NCBI RefSeq assembly: GCF_947631165.1
Contig: NZ_CANRKH010000017.1
Coordinates: 1 to 62,394, forward strand
Source of the DNA: an uncultured Dysosmobacter sp.
GTDB lineage: Bacteria > Bacillota > Clostridia > Oscillospirales > Oscillospiraceae
DNA: 62,394 nucleotides
Direction: 5' to 3'
Shown piece by piece: positions 15,236 to 22,804 of the stretch; position 1 is the stretch's first letter; every line of letters begins with the position of its first letter. A program made the position numbers and the translations under genes. The notes under the pieces were generated by a model that did not search any database, was not told where the DNA came from, and saw only the letters and a list, made by a program, of their open reading frames with translations.

Positions 15236-15434
15236 ACCCTGACCCCAGCCGCCTTGGTAACTCCCTCACTGGGGGAGATGGGCCGGCGGCACCAGCGGCC
15301 AACGTCACTGGCGGGGGACCTGAAAGGGGAAAGCAGCGAAGCGCCGCCAGCGGCGGAAAAAGCGAGCTGCTTTCGAGGCAGCGGCACGATTGGTGGCCCT
15401 GGTAAGGGGCGGAAATCGTAGCGCCGCAACGGTG
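15219..15434 (-). repeat. Dispersed intergenic repeat, copy B
   Basis: Read on the minus strand, this stretch matches 40172-40360: both start with CACCGTTGCGGC, share GCCGCTGCCTCGAAAGCAGC, the CCGCC..GGCGGCGCTTCG hairpin, CCAGTGAC and end with GGCGGCT.. and TATTT.TG..A. It fills most of the 351-bp gap between feoA and feoB, which holds no gene. Confidence 0.78.
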
Positions 15435-15450
15435 TAAGCCTGTCCCCTCT

Positions 15451-15672
15451 TTACCCTACTTCGATCATTTCCGCGTCGGCCTTGCGGACGCTCAGTTCAT
15501 AGCCCCGCACATTCAGCTCCATGGGGTCTCCCAGAGGCGCCACCTTGCGGACGTATATCTCCACGCCCTTGGTGATGCCCATGTCCATGATCCGGCGCTT
15601 TACCGGCCCCTCGCCGTGGAGCTTCGCCACGGTGACCATCTCGCCCACCTTTGCATCCTTCAATGTTTTCAT
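15451..15672 (-). CDS. feoA: FeoA-family protein (second in tandem)
   Basis: This 73-residue SH3-like protein has the FeoA pattern: MKTLKDAKVGEMVTVAKLHGEGPVKRRIMDMGITKG followed by VRKVAPLGDPMELNVRGYELSVRK. FeoA is a small cytoplasmic partner of FeoB. AAGGAGGAG precedes the ATG at 15672; a TTG five codons earlier is an alternative. It overlaps or abuts the preceding feoA by a few bases when the alternative start is used. A 351-bp gap then separates it from feoB. Confidence 0.92.
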   Translation of the reverse strand: MKTLKDAKVGEMVTVAKLHGEGPVKRRIMDMGITKGVEIYVRKVAPLGDPMELNVRGYELSVRKADAEMIEVG

Positions 15673-15683
15673 GTTCTCCTCCT

Positions 15684-15896
15684 TCAAATCATGATCCGGT
15701 TCGCCATGGTCCTGTCCAGGGCGATCCGGCTGTCTTTCACCTGCAGGATCAGGTTTCCCCCGATCTCGCTCACTACCGTCACATTGCTCTCCACCACGAA
15801 TCCCAGCTCTGCCAGGTGCTGCCGCACCTCATCCTTGCCCGTGATCTTCCGGATGGTGACGGTCTCACCCGTCCGCGCCATTGTCAGGGGTATCAT
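15684..15896 (-). CDS. feoA: FeoA-family protein (first in tandem)
   Basis: The 70-residue protein has the FeoA fold: MIPLTMARTGETVTIRKITG, HLAELGFVVESNVTVVSE, GGNLILQVKDSRIALDR. Tandem FeoA proteins are common in Clostridia and the two copies differ enough to have separate roles. GGGGAGG precedes the ATG. Two palindromic metal-box sequences lie upstream at 15919-15934 and 15952-15971. It is the first gene of the feo cluster. A role in FeoB activity is inferred from the family. Confidence 0.9.
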   Translation of the reverse strand: MIPLTMARTGETVTIRKITGKDEVRQHLAELGFVVESNVTVVSEIGGNLILQVKDSRIALDRTMANRIMI

Positions 15897-15918
15897 GCGT
15901 CCGCCTCCCCGCAGAAAA

Positions 15919-15934
15919 GTTAGTATTTTCTAAC
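15919..15934. promoter_or_regulatory. DtxR/MntR-type operator before feoA
   Basis: GTTAGTATTTTCTAAC, a TTAG-N6-CTAA palindrome, lies 23 bp before feoA. Confidence 0.8.
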
Positions 15935-15951
15935 CCCTGCGTCAAAATTAT

Positions 15952-15971
15952 GGGTTAGAAGCTCCTAACCC
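15952..15971. promoter_or_regulatory. Second palindromic operator in the feoA/DtxR divergent region
   Basis: GGGTTAGAAGCTCCTAACCC is a perfect outer palindrome (GGGTTAG/CTAACCC) about 20 bp from the first box. Paired sites fit cooperative binding of a dimeric metal regulator. Confidence 0.8.
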
Positions 15972-16042
15972 TGAATTCGCTTTGAGTTTACCACCACTAA
16001 CCGCCTGCGTCAAGGGGGTTTTTAAAAATTTCTTGCTTTTTT

Positions 16043-16060
16043 GGTTAGTTTGTGTTAACC
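16043..16060. promoter_or_regulatory. Operator before the DtxR-family regulator
   Basis: GGTTAGTTTGTGTTAACC is a near palindrome of the same family, 36 bp ahead of the regulator ATG, consistent with autoregulation. Confidence 0.72.
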
Positions 16061-16096
16061 TGATAAAGAAAAAGCTGGCGGTAAGGAGGTCGTTTT

Positions 16097-16489
16097 ATGA
16101 ATATTCACGAATCCGCGGAGGATTATCTGGAGGCCATCCTGATCCTGCAGGAGCGGAAGGGCGCCGTGCGCTCCATCGACATCGTGCGGGAAAAGAATTT
16201 CACCAAGCCCAGCGTCAGCGTGGCCATGAAACGCCTGCGGGAAAACGGATATATCGAGATGGACGCCGACGGCTTCATCACACTGCTGCCGCCAGGCGAG
16301 GAGATCGCCCAGCGGATCTATACCCGCCACCGCCTGCTCTCCCAGTTTTTGAAGAATCTGGGAGTCAGCCCGGAAGCGGCCGCAGCGGACGCCTGCAAGA
16401 TCGAACACGATATCAGTGCGGAGTCCTTTGATAAGATCGTGGCCTTTGCCAGAGCGCACGGCCTGCTGGATAAGGCCGTGGAACAATGA
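16097..16489 (+). CDS. DtxR/MntR-family metal-dependent transcriptional regulator
   Basis: The 130-residue protein has the classical DtxR layout: N-terminal winged helix (MNIHESAEDYLEAILILQER...FTKPSVSVAMKRLRENGYIEMDADGFITLLPPGEEIAQ) and a dimerisation/metal domain with RHRLLSQFLKNLGV...AADACKIEHDISAESFDKI, including the C-x-x-E-H metal-binding pattern (CKIEH). It lacks the C-terminal SH3-like domain, as in MntR. TAAGGAGG precedes the ATG. It diverges from the feo genes over a region with three palindromes, so it is the likely repressor of feoA-feoB and of itself, and possibly of the hydrogenase operon. Confidence 0.93.
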   Translation: MNIHESAEDYLEAILILQERKGAVRSIDIVREKNFTKPSVSVAMKRLRENGYIEMDADGFITLLPPGEEIAQRIYTRHRLLSQFLKNLGVSPEAAAADACKIEHDISAESFDKIVAFARAHGLLDKAVEQ

Positions 16490-16494
16490 CGAGC

Positions 16495-16530
16495 AAAGCG
16501 CTCCGGGGCTTCCCCCGAAGCGCTTTTTTC
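16495..16530 (+). terminator. Terminator after the DtxR-family gene
   Basis: AAGCGCTCCGGGG and CCCCCGAAGCGCTT form a long stem with a small internal mismatch, followed by TTTTTT. Confidence 0.85.
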
Positions 16531-16623
16531 ATGGCTGGACCGGCAGCAGATGACCTCCAAGCCGGACCGACGGCTTTTCAGTGCGGCGTTTCCCACATCT
16601 CCGTGAGGGGTGCCGCGCCATTT

Positions 16624-18381
16624 TTACACGCCGGGCCGATCCGTTTTCGGCAGGGCCTGCCATGCCTCGTGATCTGTGTGGAGCAGGTGGTGGGACCGCT
16701 CCCCCAGGGGCTTTTTCAGGTAGGTCCGGTAGAGGGCCTGGACGTCCGGATTCTCGTGGGAGAAGCGGATGGGGGCCTTGGCGTCCAGCTTCCAGAGCTG
16801 GCTGCCCCGGGAGGACGCCATCTCCACGCCCTCGTGGATGGGCTGACCGCCGCCGCCGGCGCAGCCGCCGGGGCAGGCCATGACCTCCACAAAGTCGTAG
16901 TCCGCCTCGCCGCTGTCCACAGCCTCCATCAGCCTGCGGGTATTTGCCAGTCCGCTGACCACCGCGACCCGGACAGTGCCAGCGCCGGGGATGGTGAAGG
17001 CGGCCTCTTTCCAGGGCTTGCTCCCCCGTACCTCTGCAAAGGCGTCCGGGTCGGGATTTTCGCCGGTCACCAGATAGTAGGCGCTGCGGAGGGCCGCGTC
17101 CATCACGCCGCCGGTGGTACCGAAAATAACTGCCGCGCCGGTACCGGTACCCAGGGGACTGTCGAAGGCTTCCTCCTCCAGGTCGGAAGGAACGATGCAG
17201 TCGCTGCGGAACAGGCGCACCAGTTCCCGGGTCGTCAGCACCACGTCCACGTCAGGATCACCGCAGGCGTCCCGCATGGTGGGCAGCTCGCTCTCCGCCT
17301 TTTTGGCGGAGCAGGGCATGACGGACACCACGAACATCTTTTTGGGATCGATGCCCATCTTTTCCGCAAAGTAGCTCTTGGCCACCGCGCCGAACATCTG
17401 CTGAGGAGACTTGGCGGTGGAGAGGTTCTCTGTGTAGGCGGAATACTGGGTCTTTATGAACCGCACCCAGCCAGGGCAGCAAGAGGTGAACATGGGCCAG
17501 CGGTATTTGCCCCGGTGGGTAAAGCGCTCGATAAATTCACTGCCCTCTTCCATGATGGTCAGGTCAGCGGAGAAATTGGTGTCGAACACATAGTCGAAGC
17601 CCAGCCGCCGCAGCGCGGCCACCAGCTTGCCCACCGGCGCCTGCTTGTTTTTGTTGATGGTGCCAAACACCTCGCCCCATGCGACCCGCACGGCAGGGGC
17701 CACCTGCACCACAGTGGTGACGGAGGGGTCCGCCAAAGCCCGCAGGACCCGATTGGTATCGTCCCGCACTGTCAGAGCGCCGGTGGGACAGTGGGTCACG
17801 CACTGGCCGCAAAAAGTGCAGGCGGTGTTTTTCAGATAGCGGTTGTAGCTGACATCCACCGTGGTCCGGGAACCGGTGCCTGTCACATCCCAGATGTTCA
17901 TGCCCTGCACCTTGTCGCAGATCTGGACGCAGCGCATACACTTGATGCACTTGCTGGCCTCCCGGACGATAGGAACGCTCAGGTCCACGCGGGACCGCTC
18001 CGGCTGGACCTCATAGGGCTGGTAATGGATGTTCAGGTCGTGGGACAGCCTTTGCAGCTCGCAGAAGCCGCTGCGGATGCAGGTGGTGCAGTTGGAGTTG
18101 TGCTGGCTGAGGATCAGCCGCAGATTGGTCTTGCGGGCCTGCCGGACCCGGGGCGAGTTGGTCTGGATGTCCATGCCCTCCAGCACCGCGGTGTTGCAGG
18201 CAGGCACCAGCCGCTGGGTCCCCGCGATCTCCACCACGCACATGCGGCAGGCGGCGATCTCGTTGATCTCTTTCAGGAAGCACAGGTGGGGGATGGGGAT
18301 ACCGGCCTTTTCAGCGGCCTCCAGGATAGTGGTGCCCTTGGCGGCGGACAGTTCCCGGCCATTGATCTTGAACGTTTCCAT
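16624..18381 (-). CDS. hydA: [FeFe] hydrogenase, NAD(P)-/electron-transfer type (HydA/HndD-like)
   Basis: The 585-residue enzyme makes or consumes H2. Domains in order: 2Fe-2S ferredoxin-like (residues 1-75, CRMCVV), His/Cys-ligated 4Fe-4S segment (HNSNCTTCIRSGFCELQ), two 4Fe-4S ferredoxin motifs (CIKCMRCVQIC, CTFCGQCVTHCPTGA), H-cluster domain with L1 TSCCPGW, L2 MPCSAKKAE and L3 MACPGGCAGGGGQP. L2 has Ser in place of the more common Thr. A short SSU region ends the protein. ATG 18381 was chosen by homology; the frame is open 16 codons earlier. The gene follows, and overlaps by 109 bp, a glutamate-synthase-like flavoprotein, the partner typical of group A2-like [FeFe] hydrogenases. Confidence 0.95.
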   Translation of the reverse strand: METFKINGRELSAAKGTTILEAAEKAGIPIPHLCFLKEINEIAACRMCVVEIAGTQRLVPACNTAVLEGMDIQTNSPRVRQARKTNLRLILSQHNSNCTTCIRSGFCELQRLSHDLNIHYQPYEVQPERSRVDLSVPIVREASKCIKCMRCVQICDKVQGMNIWDVTGTGSRTTVDVSYNRYLKNTACTFCGQCVTHCPTGALTVRDDTNRVLRALADPSVTTVVQVAPAVRVAWGEVFGTINKNKQAPVGKLVAALRRLGFDYVFDTNFSADLTIMEEGSEFIERFTHRGKYRWPMFTSCCPGWVRFIKTQYSAYTENLSTAKSPQQMFGAVAKSYFAEKMGIDPKKMFVVSVMPCSAKKAESELPTMRDACGDPDVDVVLTTRELVRLFRSDCIVPSDLEEEAFDSPLGTGTGAAVIFGTTGGVMDAALRSAYYLVTGENPDPDAFAEVRGSKPWKEAAFTIPGAGTVRVAVVSGLANTRRLMEAVDSGEADYDFVEVMACPGGCAGGGGQPIHEGVEMASSRGSQLWKLDAKAPIRFSHENPDVQALYRTYLKKPLGERSHHLLHTDHEAWQALPKTDRPGV

Positions 18382-20213
18382 TTTTCCACACGTCCTCCCT
18401 TGAAGATACCATAGCCAAAGTGGTCGCACCGCAGGCAGCGGGAGGACTCCTGCGCGGCCTCCTCATCCGTCATGCTGCATTCGATGCACTGAAAATCGCA
18501 TTTCCGCTCGCAGGCGTCCCGCTCTGTGGCGTTCACCCGGCCCCGGGGCCGCAGATCCGTGCAGCGGGGCGTGGGGACCTTCACATCCACCTTGATCTCA
18601 TGGTTGAAGCCCATATATTCGTCGATATTGGCGGCGGCCGCCTTTCCGGCAGCGATAGCCCGGATGACCGTGGCAGGGCCGGTGACGCAGTCGCCGCCGG
18701 CGAACACTCCCTCCATATCCGGGATCTGGGTGCTGGTGTTGGCGGCCACGTTGCCGCCCCGCTGGATCTTGATGCCGCTCTCCTCCAGGCCCCGGGATTC
18801 GATGCCCTGGCCGATGGCCACGATCACCGTGTCCGCCGGGATGCGCAGCGGCTCCACAGAGGCGGTGTTGGGCCGGGGGCGGCCGGCCTTGTCGATCTCG
18901 CCGATGATCTGGGGCTGGGTCCAAAGAGCTGTTACATGCCCCGTCTCGTCGGCCTCAATCTTCAGGGGCGCCTGCAGCGTCAGCACCTCGGCGCCCTCGG
19001 CGATAGCGCCCTCCACTTCCTCCCGCTGGGCCGTCATATCCTCCTGGCGGCGGCGGTAGACACAGGTCACCTTGTCGGCCCCCAGGCGGATGGCGCTGCG
19101 GGTCACGTCCATGGCCACGTTGCCGCCGCCGATGACCACCACGTTCTGGCCGGTAAAGTCCGGCATCTCATCGTCGCCGATATGGCGCAGCATCTCCACG
19201 GCGGAGACGACGCCCTGACTGTCCTCCCCCTGGATGCCGGTCTTTTTGTCGGTATGGGCGCCGATGGAGATGTACAGACAGTCGTACTGATCCTTCAGCT
19301 GGTCAAAGGTGACGTCCTGGCCCACCTTGACGCCGGTGTGGACCTCGATGCCCAGAGAGAGGATGGAGGCGATCTCCGCGTCCAGTTTCTCCCGGGGGAA
19401 GCGGTAGCTGGGGATGCCGTAGCGCATCATACCGCCCAACTGCTTCTGCTGCTCATAGACTGTGACCCTGTGGCCCATGAGGGCCAGGTAGTAGGCAGCG
19501 GAAAGGCCGCCGGGGCCTCCGCCGACGATGGCCACGGATTTGCCGGTGGCAGGCGCTTTTTTGGGCTGGGGAACGTCCCCGGCATGGTCCACGGCATATC
19601 GCTTGAGACCGCGGATGTTCAGGGCGTCGTCCACCATGTTCCGGCGGCAGCGGGCCTCGCAGGGGTGCTCGCAGATGTAGGCGCAGGCGGTGGGGAAGGG
19701 ATTGTCCTTCCGAATGAGCCGCACCGCGTCGGCACAGCGGCCCTCGTTCACCAGGGAGATGTAGCCGGGGATATCCACGCCCGCGGGACACAGCGCCACA
19801 CAGGGTACGGGGTTTTTCAGCGTTCCCAGACAGCGGTGGTGGAGGATGTGCTCCTCATAGTCATCCCGGAAGCCTTTCAGGCCCATCAGCACCAAATTGG
19901 CAGCGTCGATGCCGATGGCGCAGTCCGCCGTGTCCACGATGACCTGGGCGGTGTTTTCGATACGGTGCAGGATGCTGATGTCCGGCTCGCCGTCCAGCAC
20001 CTCCCGGATCATGTTGGAAAGCTGAGCGAGGCCGATGCGGCAGGGCACGCACTTGCCGCAGGTCTGGGCCTGACACAGATTCAAAAAATTAAGCGCCATA
20101 TCCACCGGACACAGGCCCGGCGGACTGGCAGCGATCCGCCGCTCCATGTTCCGGTACAGCTGCTCTACAACGGCCTGGGCCTGGCCTGGCATCTTGACCT
20201 CTAGTCTGCTCAC
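18273..20213 (-). CDS. NAD(P)H-linked flavoprotein: NuoF-like Fe-S domain fused to glutamate synthase small-subunit-like domains
   Basis: The 646-residue protein begins with a domain like the C-terminal 4Fe-4S part of NuoF/HydB (CGKCVPCRIGLAQL, near residue 52), then a GltD/DPYD-type Fe-S region (CPAGVDIPGYISLV, CEHPCEARCRRN) and two dinucleotide folds (VAIVGGGPGGLSAAYYLA for FAD; VVVIGGGNVAMDVTRSA for NAD(P)H). A C-terminal Cys cluster (CERKCDFQCIECSM, CLRCDHFGYG) ends the recognisable family part. GTG start 20213 has AAAGGAGGG at good spacing. The last 38 or so residues read through the start of hydA and look non-homologous. It likely passes electrons between NAD(P)H and the hydrogenase; direction is unknown. 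Confidence 0.9.
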   Translation of the reverse strand: MSRLEVKMPGQAQAVVEQLYRNMERRIAASPPGLCPVDMALNFLNLCQAQTCGKCVPCRIGLAQLSNMIREVLDGEPDISILHRIENTAQVIVDTADCAIGIDAANLVLMGLKGFRDDYEEHILHHRCLGTLKNPVPCVALCPAGVDIPGYISLVNEGRCADAVRLIRKDNPFPTACAYICEHPCEARCRRNMVDDALNIRGLKRYAVDHAGDVPQPKKAPATGKSVAIVGGGPGGLSAAYYLALMGHRVTVYEQQKQLGGMMRYGIPSYRFPREKLDAEIASILSLGIEVHTGVKVGQDVTFDQLKDQYDCLYISIGAHTDKKTGIQGEDSQGVVSAVEMLRHIGDDEMPDFTGQNVVVIGGGNVAMDVTRSAIRLGADKVTCVYRRRQEDMTAQREEVEGAIAEGAEVLTLQAPLKIEADETGHVTALWTQPQIIGEIDKAGRPRPNTASVEPLRIPADTVIVAIGQGIESRGLEESGIKIQRGGNVAANTSTQIPDMEGVFAGGDCVTGPATVIRAIAAGKAAAANIDEYMGFNHEIKVDVKVPTPRCTDLRPRGRVNATERDACERKCDFQCIECSMTDEEAAQESSRCLRCDHFGYGIFKGGRVEKWKRSRSMAGNCPPPRAPLSWRPLKRPVSPSPTCAS

Positions 20214-20314
20214 GCAGGGTCCCTCCTTTTCCCTGTGCCATGGAGACCCACGGCACGTTTTTTGTTGCCTAAGTATAACGTTGTTTTTGCGCAAAAGCAA
20301 GGTATTTTCTAAAA

Positions 20315-20329
20315 GTTAATTTGTTAACC
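20315..20329. promoter_or_regulatory. Possible metal-regulator box before the hydrogenase operon
   Basis: GTTAATTTGTTAACC resembles the feo palindromes (GGTTAAC half-site facing GTTAA) about 100 bp upstream of the GTG start. Similarity is only partial. Confidence 0.5.
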
Positions 20330-20467
20330 TAAAAATTTATTATTTCACAAAGCTGCCCTGCGGTAAAAATCCGCGGCGTGGCCGTCATGAGGCGCTGTTG
20401 GGTCTGAAAGTCAATAACCATCCAAATGGCTGTTCTTCCGTGCCGGCGCTTCAAAGGCTGTAGGGCA

Positions 20468-20503
20468 AAAAGGCGGCGCGGTCCTTTCAGGACCGCGCCG
20501 TTC
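20468..20503 (-). terminator. Terminator after degV
   Basis: On the minus strand GGCGCGGTCCT pairs with AGGACCGCGCC around a short GAA loop, followed by GCCTTTTTG. Confidence 0.88.
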
Positions 20504-20533
20504 AGATGTTTCGTTGCAGAAACAGAGCCGCTG

Positions 20534-21400
20534 TCAGTCCAGCACCTGGACCGCCGCGCCCAGGATGCCGTCGCCGATGTAAACGCTCAGCGTGCCGTCG
20601 ATCTCGCCTGCCCAAATGTGGTCGCAGTCCGGCAGGGCCGCCGTCAGCTTCTGGCGGATCAGCTCCATCTCCGCCGGAGCGCCGCCGTTGGCCACAGCCA
20701 GATTATAGCGCCTGTGGCCGCCGCAGGCCTTGACCGTCAGCTCCACCAGCTTGTCAATGACCTGATGCCGGCCCCGGACCTTCGCAATAGAGGTCAGCTG
20801 CCCGTCATCCGCGAAGGTGAGGATGGGCTTGATCTGCAGCAGCATTCCTGCCGTGGCGGTCACCTTACCGATACGGCCGCCCTTCTGCAGGTACTCCAGC
20901 GTATCCACGGAGAAAAAGGGACGGCTGCCCGCCAGCAGCTGCGGGATGCGCCGGGCCGTCAGTTCTTCCCAGCCCATACCGTTCCGGATATCCTCCGCCG
21001 CCTGCAGGATCGTCATCCCGACCCCCAGAGAACCGCTTTTGGAATCAAACACTTTGACCGGCAGCATGCCCCGGCACTCCTCGCCGATCAGCCGCACCAG
21101 GTTATAGGTGCCGGACAGTCCGCTGGACAGCATCACAGCCACCACGCCGTCATAGCCGTCCATCACGATCTGCCGCAGGATCTGCTCGATGCTCTCCCCC
21201 ACAGGCAAAGAGGTCTGAGGCAGCTCTCCGGCCCGCAGGCGGGCATAGATGTCCTTTCCGGAAATATTTACACCGTCTAAATACTCTCCATCCGCACACA
21301 GGATCCGCAGCGGGACCACATAGATGTGATTCTCTGCCGCCAGCTGGGGAGACAGGTCCGCGCAGGAATCCGTCAGCAGTGCGATTTTTTGTGGGCTCAT
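20534..21400 (-). CDS. DegV family fatty-acid-binding protein
   Basis: The 288-residue protein has the two-domain DegV (FakB-type) fold. Hallmarks are the N-terminal KIALLTDSCADLSPQ, PLRI...YLDG, TSLPVGESI, SSGLSGTYN and FSVDTLEYLQKGGRIGK. DegV/FakB proteins bind a fatty acid and present it to fatty acid kinase FakA; no fakA lies in this window. The start has no strong ribosome site visible, but the ATG fits the family start. It is a stand-alone gene with a terminator downstream. Confidence 0.93.
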   Translation of the reverse strand: MSPQKIALLTDSCADLSPQLAAENHIYVVPLRILCADGEYLDGVNISGKDIYARLRAGELPQTSLPVGESIEQILRQIVMDGYDGVVAVMLSSGLSGTYNLVRLIGEECRGMLPVKVFDSKSGSLGVGMTILQAAEDIRNGMGWEELTARRIPQLLAGSRPFFSVDTLEYLQKGGRIGKVTATAGMLLQIKPILTFADDGQLTSIAKVRGRHQVIDKLVELTVKACGGHRRYNLAVANGGAPAEMELIRQKLTAALPDCDHIWAGEIDGTLSVYIGDGILGAAVQVLD

Positions 21401-21527
21401 AACAGCATCTCCAACTCTCTTGCAAGTTTTTGCGCAGTAGTATAATTATTACATAAAACCCACAAAACTGCAAGTCCCATCCTTACACTTTTCCAAAAGG
21501 AAAAGAGCCGTTCACGCGGCTCTTCTC

Positions 21528-21974
21528 TCAAGACTGTTTCCACCGTTCCAGCGTCGGCAAAAGCCCCCGCATATAGGTCCGGCAGGCCTCCGGCTCCGTC
21601 TGGCCCAGCGGCATGAACTGGATGCAGTGCTCGATCATTTCCTCCATGGTGCAGTCCTGGGCAAAATGTCCGTCCTCCCAGCACCATTTGCAGTACGATT
21701 CGTTCAGCGTACCGTCCGCCTCCCTGGCCAGCAGATCGTCGCTGAGGGGCATCCCGCAGCTCTGACACACCAGTGTCCGGGGACTTCCCAGCAGAGTATT
21801 GATGGACACGCCGAACAGTTTGGACACTGCCAGCAGCGTATCTGTCTCCGGCACCGTCTCGCCCCGCTCCCAGCGGCTGACAGCCTGCCGGGTCACAAAC
21901 AGCTTGTCCGCCACATCGTTTTGCGACAGGGCCGCCTTTTTCCGCAGCTCTGCGAATACGTCTTTAAATTCCAT
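21528..21974 (-). CDS. XRE-family regulator fused to a zinc-ribbon domain
   Basis: The 148-residue protein combines an N-terminal HTH_XRE domain (FAELRKKAALSQNDVADKLFVTRQAVSRWERGETVPETDTLLAVSKLFGVSINTLLG) and a C-terminal zinc-ribbon-like domain of the kind found with DUF-type regulators (CQSCGMPLSDD...YCKWCWEDG, four Cys). GGAGGTGA stands eight bases from the second ATG, so 21974 is preferred over 21983. It is divergent from the macro-domain gene. Target genes are unknown. Confidence 0.88.
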   Translation of the reverse strand: MEFKDVFAELRKKAALSQNDVADKLFVTRQAVSRWERGETVPETDTLLAVSKLFGVSINTLLGSPRTLVCQSCGMPLSDDLLAREADGTLNESYCKWCWEDGHFAQDCTMEEMIEHCIQFMPLGQTEPEACRTYMRGLLPTLERWKQS

Positions 21975-22075
21975 ATCATTCACCTCCAGTTCCAGCTTAT
22001 CATGACGGAATGGGGTTGTAAAGCAACCGTCCGTTGCCCTGCCCGATCACAATCCATGCTCCTTGATATTCTGTC

Positions 22076-22109
22076 ACGCGCCAGGTCTCTGGCGCGTCCC
22101 GTTTTTTGC
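22076..22109 (+). terminator. Orphan terminator in a divergent promoter region
   Basis: ACGCGCCAG pairs with CTGGCGCGT around GTCT, followed by CCCGTTTTTT. No plus-strand gene ends here, as the flanking genes diverge. Confidence 0.7.
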
Positions 22110-22110
22110 C

Positions 22111-22138
22111 TTGCTTTTTTCCCCGGCGGCGGTATACT
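22111..22138 (+). promoter_or_regulatory. Promoter of the macro-domain gene
   Basis: TTGCTT (22111-22116), 16-bp spacer, TATACT (22133-22138). The predicted transcript starts about 14 bp before the ATG at 22159. Confidence 0.65.
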
Positions 22139-22158
22139 GAAAAAAAGGAGGCGGGTTT

Positions 22159-22695
22159 ATGGACAGATTTTCCATCATTGTGGGTGACATCACCTGTTCG
22201 GATGCCGAGGCCATCGTCAACGCCGCCAACACGACCCTGCTGGGCGGCAGCGGCGTGGACGGCGCCATCCACCGGGCCGCCGGGCCGGAGCTGCTGGCAG
22301 AGTGCCGGACGCTGGGCGGCTGCGAGACCGGTCAGGCCAAGCTGACGGCGGGCTACCGGCTCCAGGCCAAATACGTGCTCCACACCCCCGGCCCCATCTG
22401 GCGGGGCGGCGGACACGGAGAGGCGGCCCTGCTGGCCTCCTGCTACCGCTCCTGCCTGACGCTGTCGGCAGAGCGGGGTATCCGCACCGTGGACTTTCCC
22501 TCCATCTCTACCGGCGTTTACCGCTATCCCCTGCCCCAGGCCGCCACGGTGGCGCTGAAGGCCATCATGGACTTTCTGGCGGAGCACGATCTGCCGGAGC
22601 GGGTGCGGATGGTGTGCCACACAGAGGACGCCGCCCAAGTCTACCGCCAGACCTGGAACTTCTGGTACGCTGAGAGCAAGACAGACCGTATGTGA
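22159..22695 (+). CDS. Macro-domain ADP-ribose hydrolase
   Basis: This 178-residue protein is a single macro domain of the O-acetyl-ADP-ribose deacetylase (YmdB) type, binding ADP-ribose in NAD-derived signalling. Visible signature: GDITCSDAEAIVNAANTTLLGGSGVDGAIHRAAG, HTPGPIW and SISTGVYRYPL. AAAGGAGG precedes the ATG. It stands alone between its own promoter and a terminator at 22701. No ADP-ribosyltransferase or NADAR gene adjoins it. Confidence 0.94.
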   Translation: MDRFSIIVGDITCSDAEAIVNAANTTLLGGSGVDGAIHRAAGPELLAECRTLGGCETGQAKLTAGYRLQAKYVLHTPGPIWRGGGHGEAALLASCYRSCLTLSAERGIRTVDFPSISTGVYRYPLPQAATVALKAIMDFLAEHDLPERVRMVCHTEDAAQVYRQTWNFWYAESKTDRM

Positions 22696-22700
22696 ATTTC

Positions 22701-22740
22701 AAAAGGAGGGGACCTGGCAGGGCCGCGCCCCCTCCTTTTC
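22701..22740 (+). terminator. Terminator after the macro-domain gene
   Basis: AAAAGGAGGGG and CCCCTCCTTTT form an 11-bp stem. Confidence 0.78.
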
Positions 22741-22804
22741 AGTGCTTTCGACGCCGCCCAACTGTTTTTTAAAACAGGCCGATATAATAGCTTATATTGC
22801 TATT

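Larger units (their letters stand above)
20214..20533. other. Intergenic region between the hydrogenase operon and degV
   Basis: No gene is supported in 320 bp. It holds a DtxR-box-like sequence at 20315-20329 and a strong terminator at 20468-20503. The rest (20330-20460) has no recognised signal. Confidence 0.7.

Noticed and set aside
12628..18414. Long open frames opposite feoB and hydA (12628-15123 and 16486-18414 on the plus strand)
   Set aside because: They are antisense frames in GC-rich genes, with low-complexity His/Gly/Ala-rich translations and no family resemblance.
18420..20204. Long plus-strand frame opposite the flavoprotein gene
   Set aside because: Repetitive Ala/Gly/His composition and no motif; it mirrors the real minus-strand gene.
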